Assembly (NCBI RefSeq): GCF_013072695.1
Contig: NZ_LXUK01000025.1
Coordinates: 112,058 to 172,477 of the forward strand
Direction of reading: 5' to 3'
DNA: 60,420 nucleotides
Source of the DNA: Acinetobacter sp. Ac_5812
GTDB taxonomy: Bacteria; Pseudomonadota; Gammaproteobacteria; Pseudomonadales; Moraxellaceae
The position numbers and the translations under genes were made by a program. The notes beneath the pieces are model-generated. The model searched no databases. It was not told where the DNA came from and was given only the letters and a program-made list of their open reading frames with translations. Position 1 is the stretch's first letter, and the number at the start of each line of letters is the position of its first letter. Below are positions 8,687 through 15,830 of the stretch, one piece after another.

Positions 8687-9057
8687 CTATATTTCCAAGT
8701 TCCAACGGCTGTGGCAATCGACCAAAGCATTGCCATCATCGGCCAAATGATAAACATGGTTAATTTTGGAAATCCAACATTTTCTAGAAAACCATAACTA
8801 AACGTAATCAAGGAAGTTCCTACAAAGCTAATCGCCAGAGCCTGCAATTGTATCTTTTGCTGCAACTCATCAAAACGTTTGAATTGTTGAATAATGATCA
8901 ATGCAATCATCAATGCAGGCAATATGGGCATTAATGAAACAATAATTTTAAGCCATTGTATCTCAATAAAATTTAATGCCTTTAATGACCCCACTAAAAC
9001 CACGATATACAGCGCAATTGCAGCAATCAGCTCAAATAAATTCCGATAGTTTTTCAT
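8683..9057 (-). CDS. Four-helix membrane protein paired with the XRE regulator
   Basis: A 124-residue inner-membrane protein with four hydrophobic segments (about 8-28, 35-56, 72-93 and 97-118). A cytoplasmic loop holds the motif RFDELQQKIQLQA, which is characteristic of an uncharacterised family found beside small XRE regulators. First gene of a two-gene operon, overlapping the regulator by four bases. The function is unknown; stress-responsive membrane protein or part of a regulatory pair are both possible. No toxin activity can be read from the sequence. Confidence 0.75.
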   Translation of the reverse strand: MKNYRNLFELIAAIALYIVVLVGSLKALNFIEIQWLKIIVSLMPILPALMIALIIIQQFKRFDELQQKIQLQALAISFVGTSLITFSYGFLENVGFPKLTMFIIWPMMAMLWSIATAVGTWKYR

Positions 9058-9066
9058 AACTCACCA

Positions 9067-9127
9067 TGTAAAGTAAACTTTACATTAATATATGAATTAA
9101 ACCGCAAAATGTAAAGCTTGCTTTACT
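9067..9127. promoter_or_regulatory. Pair of matching palindromic operators upstream of the XRE/membrane operon
   Basis: Two near-identical palindromes: TGTAAAGTAAACTTTACA at 9067-9084 and TGTAAAGCTTGCTTTACT at 9110-9127. Both have TGTAAAG...CTTTACA half-sites with a four-base centre, and their centres are 43 bases apart, about four helical turns. The first lies ten bases before the start of the membrane protein gene. The likely ligand is the 65-residue XRE regulator. Confidence 0.55.
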
Positions 9128-9277
9128 TTTTTTTATTCTTAAACAAAAAACTGGTCATCTGGTTCTAACCGAATTGATCATTTTGAAAGACAAGTTAAGC
9201 AAATGAGTCACTGAGCAAATTTACTTTTTCTTCTAATATGCGCCTACTGAATAGTAACCTTCGAGCTTTAGGTTCAC

Positions 9278-10423
9278 ATGACTCAATCGCCAAAAGTTAA
9301 ACGTAGTTTTCTCAAAACAGAAACCGCGCAGAAAATGCTGAATAGCCCTGCGAGCCGTCAAGCACGCAAAATCCTCTCTAATGCGCGAGATCGTATTTTA
9401 CGTGGACAGCAGCTTGCACTCTCAGGCAAAACACCTTTTGATATTGTGTACCAACGTGAAATTATCAGCCTACGTCACTACACAGCTGCGACTGACAGCA
9501 CGGTCAAGCATCGTATTCCCTTGGTGATCGTGCCACCATTGGCAGCCAATATGCTGATCTACGATTTATTTCCAAATCGCAGCTTAGTCCGATATTTTCT
9601 AGCGCAAGGTTTCGATGTTTATCTGATTGACTGGGGCACGCCGAGCCTACGCCAAGCCAAATATAATCTTGGCACTTACGTTAAAACTTTTATGCCAGAA
9701 TTTATCGAAAAGATTCGAGAACACAGTGGTCAACAACAACTATCACTGTTTGGCTGGAGCTTAGGTGGTGCGTTATCGCTTTGCTATACCGCCTTATCAC
9801 AAGATAAAAATATTCAGAACCTGATGATTTTAGCCTCGCCGATTAACACGCATAAATCAGGTTATATGGGCAAGTTTTATCAGCGTCTCACCGTGCCAGC
9901 ACAATGGATTCGCAGTAATACCAAATTCCGTATTCACCAAGTACCCAGCCGTGTCTTTCATATTCATGGTTGGCAAAATACCTTGGGGTTTAAACTCACC
10001 GATCCAATTGGAAACTTTAAAAACTATTGGGAGTTGTTAAAGAACCTCGATGATCGTCAATTTGTAATTAACCATGCCACCTCAAGCTCATTCGTGGACA
10101 ATATGCTGGCTTATCCCGGTGGTGTGATGCGCGATATTATTCTGCGTTTCTGGATTGATAATGAGTTATCGACAGGTTCTGTTCAATTTGGTGAGCAAAG
10201 CGCGAATCTAAAAGACATTGATTGTTCTGTACTTGCAATTGGCGGCAGCAGCGACATTATCGTTACCGCAGAAGCAGTGCGCCCACTCATGGATTTAATT
10301 GGCAGCAGCGACAAGCAATTTGAAATTGTGCCGGGTGGTCACATGGGTCTGGTCTCAGGCAGTCAAGCACCACAGTTGGTCTGGCCTGTAGTCACACAAT
10401 GGTTAGCACCACGTTCTGATTAA
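9278..10423 (+). CDS. PhaC-like alpha/beta hydrolase with a serine nucleophile
   Basis: A 381-residue cytosolic alpha/beta-fold protein related to class III poly(hydroxyalkanoate) synthase subunits: FDIVYQREIISLRHY near residue 50, PLVIVPPLAANMLIYDL, VYLIDWGTP, and the nucleophile elbow FGWSLGGAL. True PhaC enzymes carry cysteine at that position (GxCxG); here it is serine, so hydrolysis of an ester or thioester is more likely than polymerisation. The catalytic His is in GGHMGLVSG. Single gene with its own hairpin terminator immediately downstream. Annotation as PhaC would be an over-call. Confidence 0.8.
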   Translation: MTQSPKVKRSFLKTETAQKMLNSPASRQARKILSNARDRILRGQQLALSGKTPFDIVYQREIISLRHYTAATDSTVKHRIPLVIVPPLAANMLIYDLFPNRSLVRYFLAQGFDVYLIDWGTPSLRQAKYNLGTYVKTFMPEFIEKIREHSGQQQLSLFGWSLGGALSLCYTALSQDKNIQNLMILASPINTHKSGYMGKFYQRLTVPAQWIRSNTKFRIHQVPSRVFHIHGWQNTLGFKLTDPIGNFKNYWELLKNLDDRQFVINHATSSSFVDNMLAYPGGVMRDIILRFWIDNELSTGSVQFGEQSANLKDIDCSVLAIGGSSDIIVTAEAVRPLMDLIGSSDKQFEIVPGGHMGLVSGSQAPQLVWPVVTQWLAPRSD

Positions 10424-10443
10424 GCGACGTCATGCTAAAAACC

Positions 10444-10471
10444 AAAAAGCTGCCATCATCGGCAGCTTTTT
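10444..10471. terminator. Bidirectional intrinsic terminator
   Basis: AAAAAGCTGCC (10444-10454) pairs with GGCAGCTTTTT (10461-10471) around a six-base loop, with T runs on both strands. It serves the plus-strand hydrolase gene and the converging minus-strand c-di-GMP gene. Confidence 0.9.
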
Positions 10472-10490
10472 TAATATCGATCTCGCTTGA

Positions 10491-12554
10491 TTATGCAAAA
10501 TGCTGATAACGATGCAGTACCAAACCTTCGACATTGACTGGTGTGCCCAACAAATAGCCCTGTAACTGGTTACAGCCGAGACTGGTCAAAATATCTGCTT
10601 GCTGTTGGGTCTCTACCCCTTCTGCAGTAACAATTAAACCCAATTTTGCAGCCAAATGGATAATACTTTCCAGAATCGCTTCTTCTTTTGAATTTGGTTT
10701 GAGATCAATTAAGAAACCACGATCAATTTTAAGTTCATCGACAGGTAAATCTTTTAAATATAAGAAGCTTGAATAGCCTGTGCCAAAGTCATCAATCGCA
10801 ATGCGGATGCCAAGCTTACGCAAACGCTCCAAAGTACGAATACTGGAATCAATATGATGCATAGCTGTGGATTCAGTAATTTCAAGAATGAGATGATGCG
10901 GTTGGATTTGGTATTGTTCTAATAATTGTTCGAGGACACTAAATAGCTTTTTATTTTCGAATTGTAATGCAGAGAGATTAACAGCAATTGGATAAAACGG
11001 ACTATTACTTCGTTCCCATTTCTGGATTTGCTGACAGGCTTGTTCCAGTGCCCAATACCCCATTGGAATGATCAAACCCGTTTTCTCTGCCCCTTCAATA
11101 AACATTTGCGGGGTCAGCAGTCCCAGTGTTGGATGCTTCCAGCGAATCAGGGCTTCAACACCACAGACTTCATAATTGCATGTAAATTTAGGTTGATAGA
11201 ACAGTACAAATTGTTGCTCATCGACGGCTTTGTACAGATCATTGATCAGTTTAGACTGACTACGTACATCTTGCTGATCTGACATCGAATGGAACATGGT
11301 ATAGGTATTACGGCCCTGATCTTTTGAGATCAGCATGGCAACATCAGCATTAATCAGTAAATCTTGAACATTCGTGCCATGTTCAGGATACATGGCAATC
11401 CCGACACTGGCAGAAATATTAATATCTTTTGCCGCAATCAAATAGGTTTCTTGGATGCAATGCAAAATATCTTCTGAAAGCTGCATTGCTTCATTGAAAT
11501 CGGTATCTTCCGAAATTAAAACAAACTCATCACCACCAATACGAAACAGCTTATGATTATCACCAAGCTTAGTGTATAAACGGTTTGCCATCTGAATCAG
11601 TAATTGATCACCAATATGATGCCCAAAAGCATCATTCACGGATTTAAAACGGTCTAAATCAATATATAAAAATGCTGCTTTCTGACCATTTAAGCGATGA
11701 TGATTAAACACCACTTCGGCATGTTCAGTCAGGTATAAACGATTCGGTAGCTTTGTAAGCGTATCATGTAAGGACTGGGTAGCAAGCTCTTTGTTGATGA
11801 GTGTAAGTTGCTCATTGCGTTCTTCTAACCGCGCTTCGAGTACGGCAACCGCAAAGCCTGCAACCAACACCAGACTGGTAATAAAGATAATCGTGAATAA
11901 TAAGACACTTTGCTCTGTCTGCTCAGAGATTAGGATTTGCGCTAGGCTTTCATCAAAATAAGTCGCAGCCATACCAGTATAGTGCATGCCAACAATACTT
12001 AGCGCCATTAACACGGCAACCACGGCTTTGAGTAAAGTACGATAGGTCACTGCGGTTTTATATTTAAAAATGAAAAAGAAACTTAAACCTGAACCGCTGA
12101 TCGCAATCAATACAGAACACAGCACCAGTAAGGGATCATAATGCATGGCATGATTTTCAATGCTCAATGCGGCCATACCGGTATAGTGCATCCCCGATAT
12201 ACCGAGTCCCATAAATACAGCACCAAGGATTAAGCGTGGTATCGGCAAAGTCGGTCTTGAGGTCAGCCAAACAGCAAAAATAGAGGCCGCTGCACCAATC
12301 AAATAAGAAAGTACAGTTAAATTAACATCAAAGTGATAGCCTTCCGGCAAATGGCTAGCCAGCATTCCCACAAAGTGCATTGACCATATCGCTAACCCTA
12401 AGATTAGCCCACTCGCAACCAAAATGCTTTTTTCAAACTTTTTATAAGCACCTTTAAAAACGAGTTCTTCCATCGAAACTGCAGCGTAACATGTCGCGAC
12501 TGCAACCAAAATGGAAACGATGACCAATGTGCTATCGTAATCAACGTGAACCAT
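10491..12554 (-). CDS. MHYT sensor with GGDEF and EAL domains (c-di-GMP synthesis and breakdown)
   Basis: A 687-residue inner-membrane signalling protein. The first 245 residues form about seven membrane helices with the repeated MHYT-sensor signatures MHFVGM, MHYTGM and MHYTGM, a domain thought to bind copper and sense O2, CO or NO. A GGDEF domain follows with an intact GGDEF at 340-344, then an EAL domain with intact EAL at 467-469 and the DDFGTGYSS and KIDR motifs. Both catalytic centres look active, so the output may switch with the sensed ligand. It is preceded by a possible 29-residue leader ORF on the same strand. Likely targets include biofilm and motility, but none is shown here. Confidence 0.93.
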   Translation of the reverse strand: MVHVDYDSTLVIVSILVAVATCYAAVSMEELVFKGAYKKFEKSILVASGLILGLAIWSMHFVGMLASHLPEGYHFDVNLTVLSYLIGAAASIFAVWLTSRPTLPIPRLILGAVFMGLGISGMHYTGMAALSIENHAMHYDPLLVLCSVLIAISGSGLSFFFIFKYKTAVTYRTLLKAVVAVLMALSIVGMHYTGMAATYFDESLAQILISEQTEQSVLLFTIIFITSLVLVAGFAVAVLEARLEERNEQLTLINKELATQSLHDTLTKLPNRLYLTEHAEVVFNHHRLNGQKAAFLYIDLDRFKSVNDAFGHHIGDQLLIQMANRLYTKLGDNHKLFRIGGDEFVLISEDTDFNEAMQLSEDILHCIQETYLIAAKDINISASVGIAMYPEHGTNVQDLLINADVAMLISKDQGRNTYTMFHSMSDQQDVRSQSKLINDLYKAVDEQQFVLFYQPKFTCNYEVCGVEALIRWKHPTLGLLTPQMFIEGAEKTGLIIPMGYWALEQACQQIQKWERSNSPFYPIAVNLSALQFENKKLFSVLEQLLEQYQIQPHHLILEITESTAMHHIDSSIRTLERLRKLGIRIAIDDFGTGYSSFLYLKDLPVDELKIDRGFLIDLKPNSKEEAILESIIHLAAKLGLIVTAEGVETQQQADILTSLGCNQLQGYLLGTPVNVEGLVLHRYQHFA

Positions 12555-12569
12555 AAAGGACTTCCATGA

Positions 12570-12659
12570 TTATTCAGTACTTTTTTTTATATGATGAGCA
12601 AAATGCCCGAAATCCGAACGACGTTTTACACCCAAAGAAGCCATGAATATGGTATTCAT
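12570..12659 (-). CDS. Possible 29-residue leader peptide upstream of the MHYT-GGDEF-EAL gene
   Basis: An ATG at 12659 with a good ribosome site (AAGGAAAG ending about four bases before it) opens a short frame, MNTIFMASLGVKRR..., rich in basic and histidine residues, that stops at 12570, 16 bases before the MHYT gene start. The last part crosses a run of eight A's. It could be a regulatory upstream ORF or a small protein. No homology is known to me, so it rests on the ribosome site and position. Confidence 0.35.
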   Translation of the reverse strand: MNTIFMASLGVKRRSDFGHFAHHIKKSTE

Positions 12660-12992
12660 AAACTTTCCTTAACAATAACATCATCTAGCATAAGGTCAAG
12701 TCTTTTTCACTTTATAAATCAATAGAATAAAAGCACATTTTCATTTCAAACCAATGAAAAGTCTTGTTTTTTTATTACATTTTTTTTACCAAAAGACTCA
12801 TTTTATTTTGCTAAATCATTTTAATTTTTAAGTTATTTCAATTTGTTTGTTTTTAATCGTGCAGACACCCCAAAGCATGCAACACTTTTTAGTTTGAATC
12901 AGTGCTGAAAATGAGCAGCAACATGATCAAAACATAAACAATATAAGCTTATTTTTCAAGCTACATTGTTATAACTCTGTTATCACAGCCCA
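12660..12992. other. AT-rich intergenic stretch, no gene seen
   Basis: About 330 very AT-rich bases with several T and A runs. It should hold the promoter of the MHYT gene and its leader ORF. I found no open frame with a ribosome site, no tRNA and no convincing hairpin before the terminator-like structure at 12993. Confidence 0.5.
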
Positions 12993-13026
12993 TAAAAAAG
13001 CCCTTGTTTATTAAAAAAGGTTTTTG
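12993..13026 (-). terminator. Weak terminator-like hairpin after the DUF2971 gene
   Basis: Read on the minus strand, AAAAACCTT pairs loosely with AAGGGCTTTTTT, ending in a T run. It resembles the two terminator copies near ilvC in wording (AAAAAAGCCCTTGT), so it may share their origin. Confidence 0.5.
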
Positions 13027-13080
13027 AGCCTAAAAGTGAGACTCGAGCTTCTTAGCTTATTGTAATTTCTAAAATTAACA

Positions 13081-13932
13081 TCAATAAACTATAGAGTTAA
13101 TGTTCTTTCTTTCCAAAGACCACATGTCATCGTTTCGATCAATTCTATAGGCTGACATCTTCAGACATCTAACCAAGTCAAATAACTTTTCAAGTTTATT
13201 GATCTTAATTGAATTAAAGTCTTGAGTTTCATTTTCTTGTAAACGCTTTAATTCTTTATAAGAAGCTAAACCTAGAGTGACATCTACAAATGCTTCTTTA
13301 GGTATTTTAATACTATATATTGGTCTAGTGGGAAGCTGTATTCGATTCCAGATTTGTCCATCTATCTCAAACTCTTTTCTCGAAGAAGAATAATGATATC
13401 CAATATTCGCAGGAGAGATATTTTTTACAATCCGAACCTCTTCTTCATAAGCCCACTCTTGCATTTTATAAAGTAGAGCGTGCTTCAACAGCTCTTCATT
13501 AATTTCCCAATTTAATAAATTAGAGTCACCTACTGATACTAAATTATCAATATTAGCTTTGTTAATATCTTTAGGGCATGTACGTAAATATCTAATCTCA
13601 CCTTTCTGTACAGGAATTATATATTGCCCAATATTTTCAAAACCTGCTTTTTTTGTATCAATTCCAATTACAACACCTTTATAACTATCACCATAATGAG
13701 ACCACATTAATGGATTTAGAGCTGTTCTGGTTAAACACAAGATAATATATTTTCTTGAGAATCTGCTCCTAAATGCATTTGTAGCAACGCTTAAAGGCAC
13801 ATCGAGCCCATACAATCCTAATCCGGTACACTCAAAAGGATCATTAAAATCTTCAAGATGTGAGAATGCTAAAGTTTGCTCTTCTAATATTCTTATTGCA
13901 TCATCAAAACGTACATATTTATATAAAATCAT
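13081..13932 (-). CDS. DUF2971 domain protein
   Basis: A 283-residue soluble protein of the DUF2971 family, recognised by LYKYVRFDDAIRILEEQTLAFS near the start, then LEDFNDPFECTG, LCLTRTALNPLMWSHYGDSYKGVVIGID and a late YEEEVRIVKNI. These motifs are the family's hallmark; its biochemical role is unknown. The ATG at 13932 is preferred over a TTG three codons upstream. The gene is AT-richer than its neighbours and lies beside a duplicated end of ilvC, both signs of acquisition. DUF2971 genes are often in accessory islets, so a defence role is conceivable but not shown. Confidence 0.82.
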   Translation of the reverse strand: MILYKYVRFDDAIRILEEQTLAFSHLEDFNDPFECTGLGLYGLDVPLSVATNAFRSRFSRKYIILCLTRTALNPLMWSHYGDSYKGVVIGIDTKKAGFENIGQYIIPVQKGEIRYLRTCPKDINKANIDNLVSVGDSNLLNWEINEELLKHALLYKMQEWAYEEEVRIVKNISPANIGYHYSSSRKEFEIDGQIWNRIQLPTRPIYSIKIPKEAFVDVTLGLASYKELKRLQENETQDFNSIKINKLEKLFDLVRCLKMSAYRIDRNDDMWSLERKNINSIVY

Positions 13933-13944
13933 TCTTATCAACCA

Positions 13945-13973
13945 ATAAAAAAACCTGTTTGCACAAGGTTTTA
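13945..13973 (-). terminator. Terminator-like hairpin behind the ilvC-tail copy
   Basis: AAAAACCTGT and the facing ACAAGGTTTT form a short stem with T runs, about 30 bases after the stop of the copied ilvC tail. Its spacing and wording match the genuine ilvC terminator, so tail and terminator seem to have been copied together. Confidence 0.5.
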
Positions 13974-14000
13974 TAGCATATAAATTATCTAGGTGAAGGA

Positions 14001-14043
14001 TTAGCCCTTCTCTTTATCTACGATTTTGTCCGCTTGAATCTAA
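14001..14043 (-). pseudogene. Second, diverged copy of the ilvC 3' end
   Basis: On the minus strand this fragment reads IQADKIVDKEKG-stop, against IQANKIVDKEKN-stop at the end of intact ilvC 155 bases upstream. The match covers about 40 bases and breaks off just before the Ile codon, where a stop replaces the reading frame. Differences are mostly silent or conservative, as expected for an ilvC end from a related strain rather than a recent copy. It is a remnant with no function of its own, but it marks a recombination or integration event. Confidence 0.75.
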
Positions 14044-14073
14044 GATATGAACGAGGATTAACAAAGGATGAGA

Positions 14074-14116
14074 AGTATCGCTTCGTAAGCTCCGAATGCA
14101 AAGGTGAAGCGATACT
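14074..14116. repeat. Inverted repeat between the two ilvC ends
   Basis: AGTATCGCTTC (14074-14084) and GAAGCGATACT (14106-14116) are perfect inverted 11-mers with a 21-base spacer. A second small hairpin (TGCG/CGCA) follows at 14116-14126. There is no T run, so it is not a simple terminator. It lies in the roughly 155 bases between intact ilvC and its copied tail and could be the relic of a mobile or integrated element. Confidence 0.6.
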
Positions 14117-14150
14117 GCGCTAACGCACATCGAATCAACATGACACAATA

Positions 14151-14180
14151 AAAAAGCCCCTGTACAAACAAGGGCTTTTT
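14151..14180 (-). terminator. Intrinsic terminator of the ilv operon
   Basis: Read on the minus strand, AAAAAGCCC-TTGT pairs with ACA-GGGGCTTTTT around a short loop and ends in a T run, 18 bases after the ilvC stop. Clear end of the ilvC transcript. Confidence 0.85.
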
Positions 14181-14197
14181 AAAGATTAAACTAAAAC

Positions 14198-15214
14198 TTA
14201 GTTCTTCTCTTTGTCTACGATTTTGTTTGCTTGGATCCAAGGCATCATCGCGCGTAACTTACCACCGGTTACTTCAATGCCGTGTGCAGCGTTTTGACGA
14301 CGACGAGCAGTCATTGATGGATAGTTCAACGCACCTTCTTGGATGAACATCTTCGCGTATTCACCAGATTGGATACGTTTCAATGCATTACGCATTGCTT
14401 CACGAGACTGTTCGTTGATGACTTCAGTACCAGTCACATATTCACCGTACTCAGCATTGTTAGAAACTGAGTAGTTCATGTCTGCGATACCGCCTTCAAA
14501 CATCAAGTCAACAATTAACTTAAGTTCATGTAAGCATTCGAAGTAAGCCATTTCTGGTGCATAACCAGCTTCAACCAAAGTTTCGAAGCCCATTTTAACC
14601 AATTCAACAGCACCACCACAAAGAACTGCTTGCTCACCGAATAAGTCAGTTTCAGTTTCTTCACGGAAAGAAGTTTCGATGATACCTGTACGACCACCAC
14701 CTACGCCTGAAGCATAAGAAAGTGCAACGTTACGTGCATTACCAGATGCATCTTGGTGGATCGCGATTAAGTCAGGAACACCTGAACCACGTTGGTATTC
14801 AGAACGTACGGTGTGACCAGGTGCTTTCGGAGCAACCATGATTACGTCTAAGTCTTTACGTGGAACAACTTGGTTATAAAGAATAGAGAAACCATGAGCA
14901 AATGCTAAAGTTGCACCTTCTTTGATGTTTGGTTCAATCACGTCACGATAAAGTTGAGATTGGAACTCATCTGGAGTCAAAATCATGACTAAGTCAGCTT
15001 GAGCAACAGCAGCTGGAACTTCAGAAACTTTAAGACCTGAGTTTTCAGCTTTTTTCCAAGAAGTAGAACCAGCACGTAAACCAACAGTTACGTCTACGCC
15101 AGAATCTTTCAAGTTAAGTGCATGTGCATGACCTTGTGAACCATAACCAATGATTGCAACTTTCTTGCCTTGGATGATTGATAAGTCACAGTCTTTATCG
15201 TAAAAAATTTGCAT
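14198..15214 (-). CDS. ilvC: Ketol-acid reductoisomerase, class I
   Basis: Second enzyme of valine and isoleucine synthesis: isomerises and reduces acetolactate or acetohydroxybutyrate with NADPH and Mg. The 338-residue length and start MQIFYDKDCDLSIIQGKKVAIIGYGSQGHAHALNL, with the GYGSQG nucleotide motif, identify a short (class I) enzyme. The metal-binding DLFGEQ and the ECLHELKLIVD segments are present. Follows ilvH after a 124-base gap that holds a repetitive element; expression probably continues through from ilvI. Its 3' end is partly duplicated downstream. Confidence 0.97.
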   Translation of the reverse strand: MQIFYDKDCDLSIIQGKKVAIIGYGSQGHAHALNLKDSGVDVTVGLRAGSTSWKKAENSGLKVSEVPAAVAQADLVMILTPDEFQSQLYRDVIEPNIKEGATLAFAHGFSILYNQVVPRKDLDVIMVAPKAPGHTVRSEYQRGSGVPDLIAIHQDASGNARNVALSYASGVGGGRTGIIETSFREETETDLFGEQAVLCGGAVELVKMGFETLVEAGYAPEMAYFECLHELKLIVDLMFEGGIADMNYSVSNNAEYGEYVTGTEVINEQSREAMRNALKRIQSGEYAKMFIQEGALNYPSMTARRRQNAAHGIEVTGGKLRAMMPWIQANKIVDKEKN

Positions 15215-15274
15215 CTGTTTTCTCCGCTAAAATTTTTGTCATTTCCCTTGTTCTGCAAGGACAGATCTTTTGTA

Positions 15275-15336
15275 GGCTCCCCCATGATTACCTTTGAAGG
15301 TGATCCCCCTCTTTTCAAAGAAGGGCTGGAGGAGGT
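15275..15336. repeat. Degenerate CCTCC/GGAGG intergenic repeat
   Basis: Between ilvH and ilvC lies GGCTCCCCCATG...CCTTTGAAGG...CCCCCTCTTTTCAAAGAAGGG...GGAGGAGG, with C-rich and G-rich ends and internal TTTGAAGG/TTCAAAG words. Short GC-rich mosaics of this style are scattered between genes in many Acinetobacter chromosomes. It starts right after the ilvH stop and could fold in the ilvH-ilvC mRNA. Classification is by style only; I could not compare other copies. Confidence 0.5.
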
Positions 15337-15338
15337 TT

Positions 15339-15830
15339 TTAAATTGTTAAAACTTTTTCGCCACGCGCGATGCCTGATACACCAGAGCGTACAACTTCAA
15401 GAATGGTATTTTCTGCAAGCGCATCAATAAAACCATCAATCTTGTCCGTTGTACCTGCAATCTGAATGGTATAGGTCGTTGGTGTTACATCAACAATTTG
15501 GGCACGGAAGATGTCAGCTGTACGTTTAATTTCCGCACGTGCTGCACCCAAGGCTTTCACTTTGATCAACATCAATTCACGTTCGATATGTGAACCTTCT
15601 GACAAATCAACCACTTTTACCACTTCAACCAATTTATTCAGTTGCTTGGTGATTTGTTCAATTTTGTGATCATCGCCATAAGTCGTTAAGGTTAAACGAG
15701 ATAAGGTTTCATCTTCAGTTGGCGCAACATTCAGTGTCTCAATGTTGTAATTACGTTGAGAAAACAACCCCACCAAACGAGAAAGCGCACCTGCTTCATT
15801 TTCAACGAGTACAGAAATAATATGTCTCAT
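15339..15830 (-). CDS. ilvH: Acetolactate synthase small (regulatory) subunit
   Basis: Regulatory partner of IlvI: the ACT domain at the N terminus (MRHIISVLVENEAGALSRLVGLFSQR) binds valine and gives feedback control. The 163-residue length is typical. The start at 15830 makes a TAATG overlap with the ilvI stop, evidence for translational coupling and equal subunit supply. A longer upstream start at 15857 would lie inside ilvI and is rejected. The C-terminal half (RAEIKRTADIFRAQIVDVTPTTYTIQ) matches the family. Some annotators use ilvN for the same subunit. Confidence 0.95.
   Translation of the reverse strand: MRHIISVLVENEAGALSRLVGLFSQRNYNIETLNVAPTEDETLSRLTLTTYGDDHKIEQITKQLNKLVEVVKVVDLSEGSHIERELMLIKVKALGAARAEIKRTADIFRAQIVDVTPTTYTIQIAGTTDKIDGFIDALAENTILEVVRSGVSGIARGEKVLTI

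Noticed and set aside
8489..9057. Toxin-antitoxin system (XRE plus membrane protein)
   Set aside because: The membrane partner has four helices and a family-typical DELQ loop, unlike small single-helix toxins; the regulator is the downstream gene. A regulatory pair is the simpler reading.
9278..10423. True PHA synthase (phaC)
   Set aside because: The catalytic cysteine is replaced by serine and no phaE, phaA, phaB or phasin genes are nearby.
13081..14197. Insertion sequence at the ilvC end
   Set aside because: No transposase gene, no terminal inverted repeats flanking DUF2971 and no target-site duplication that I can see.
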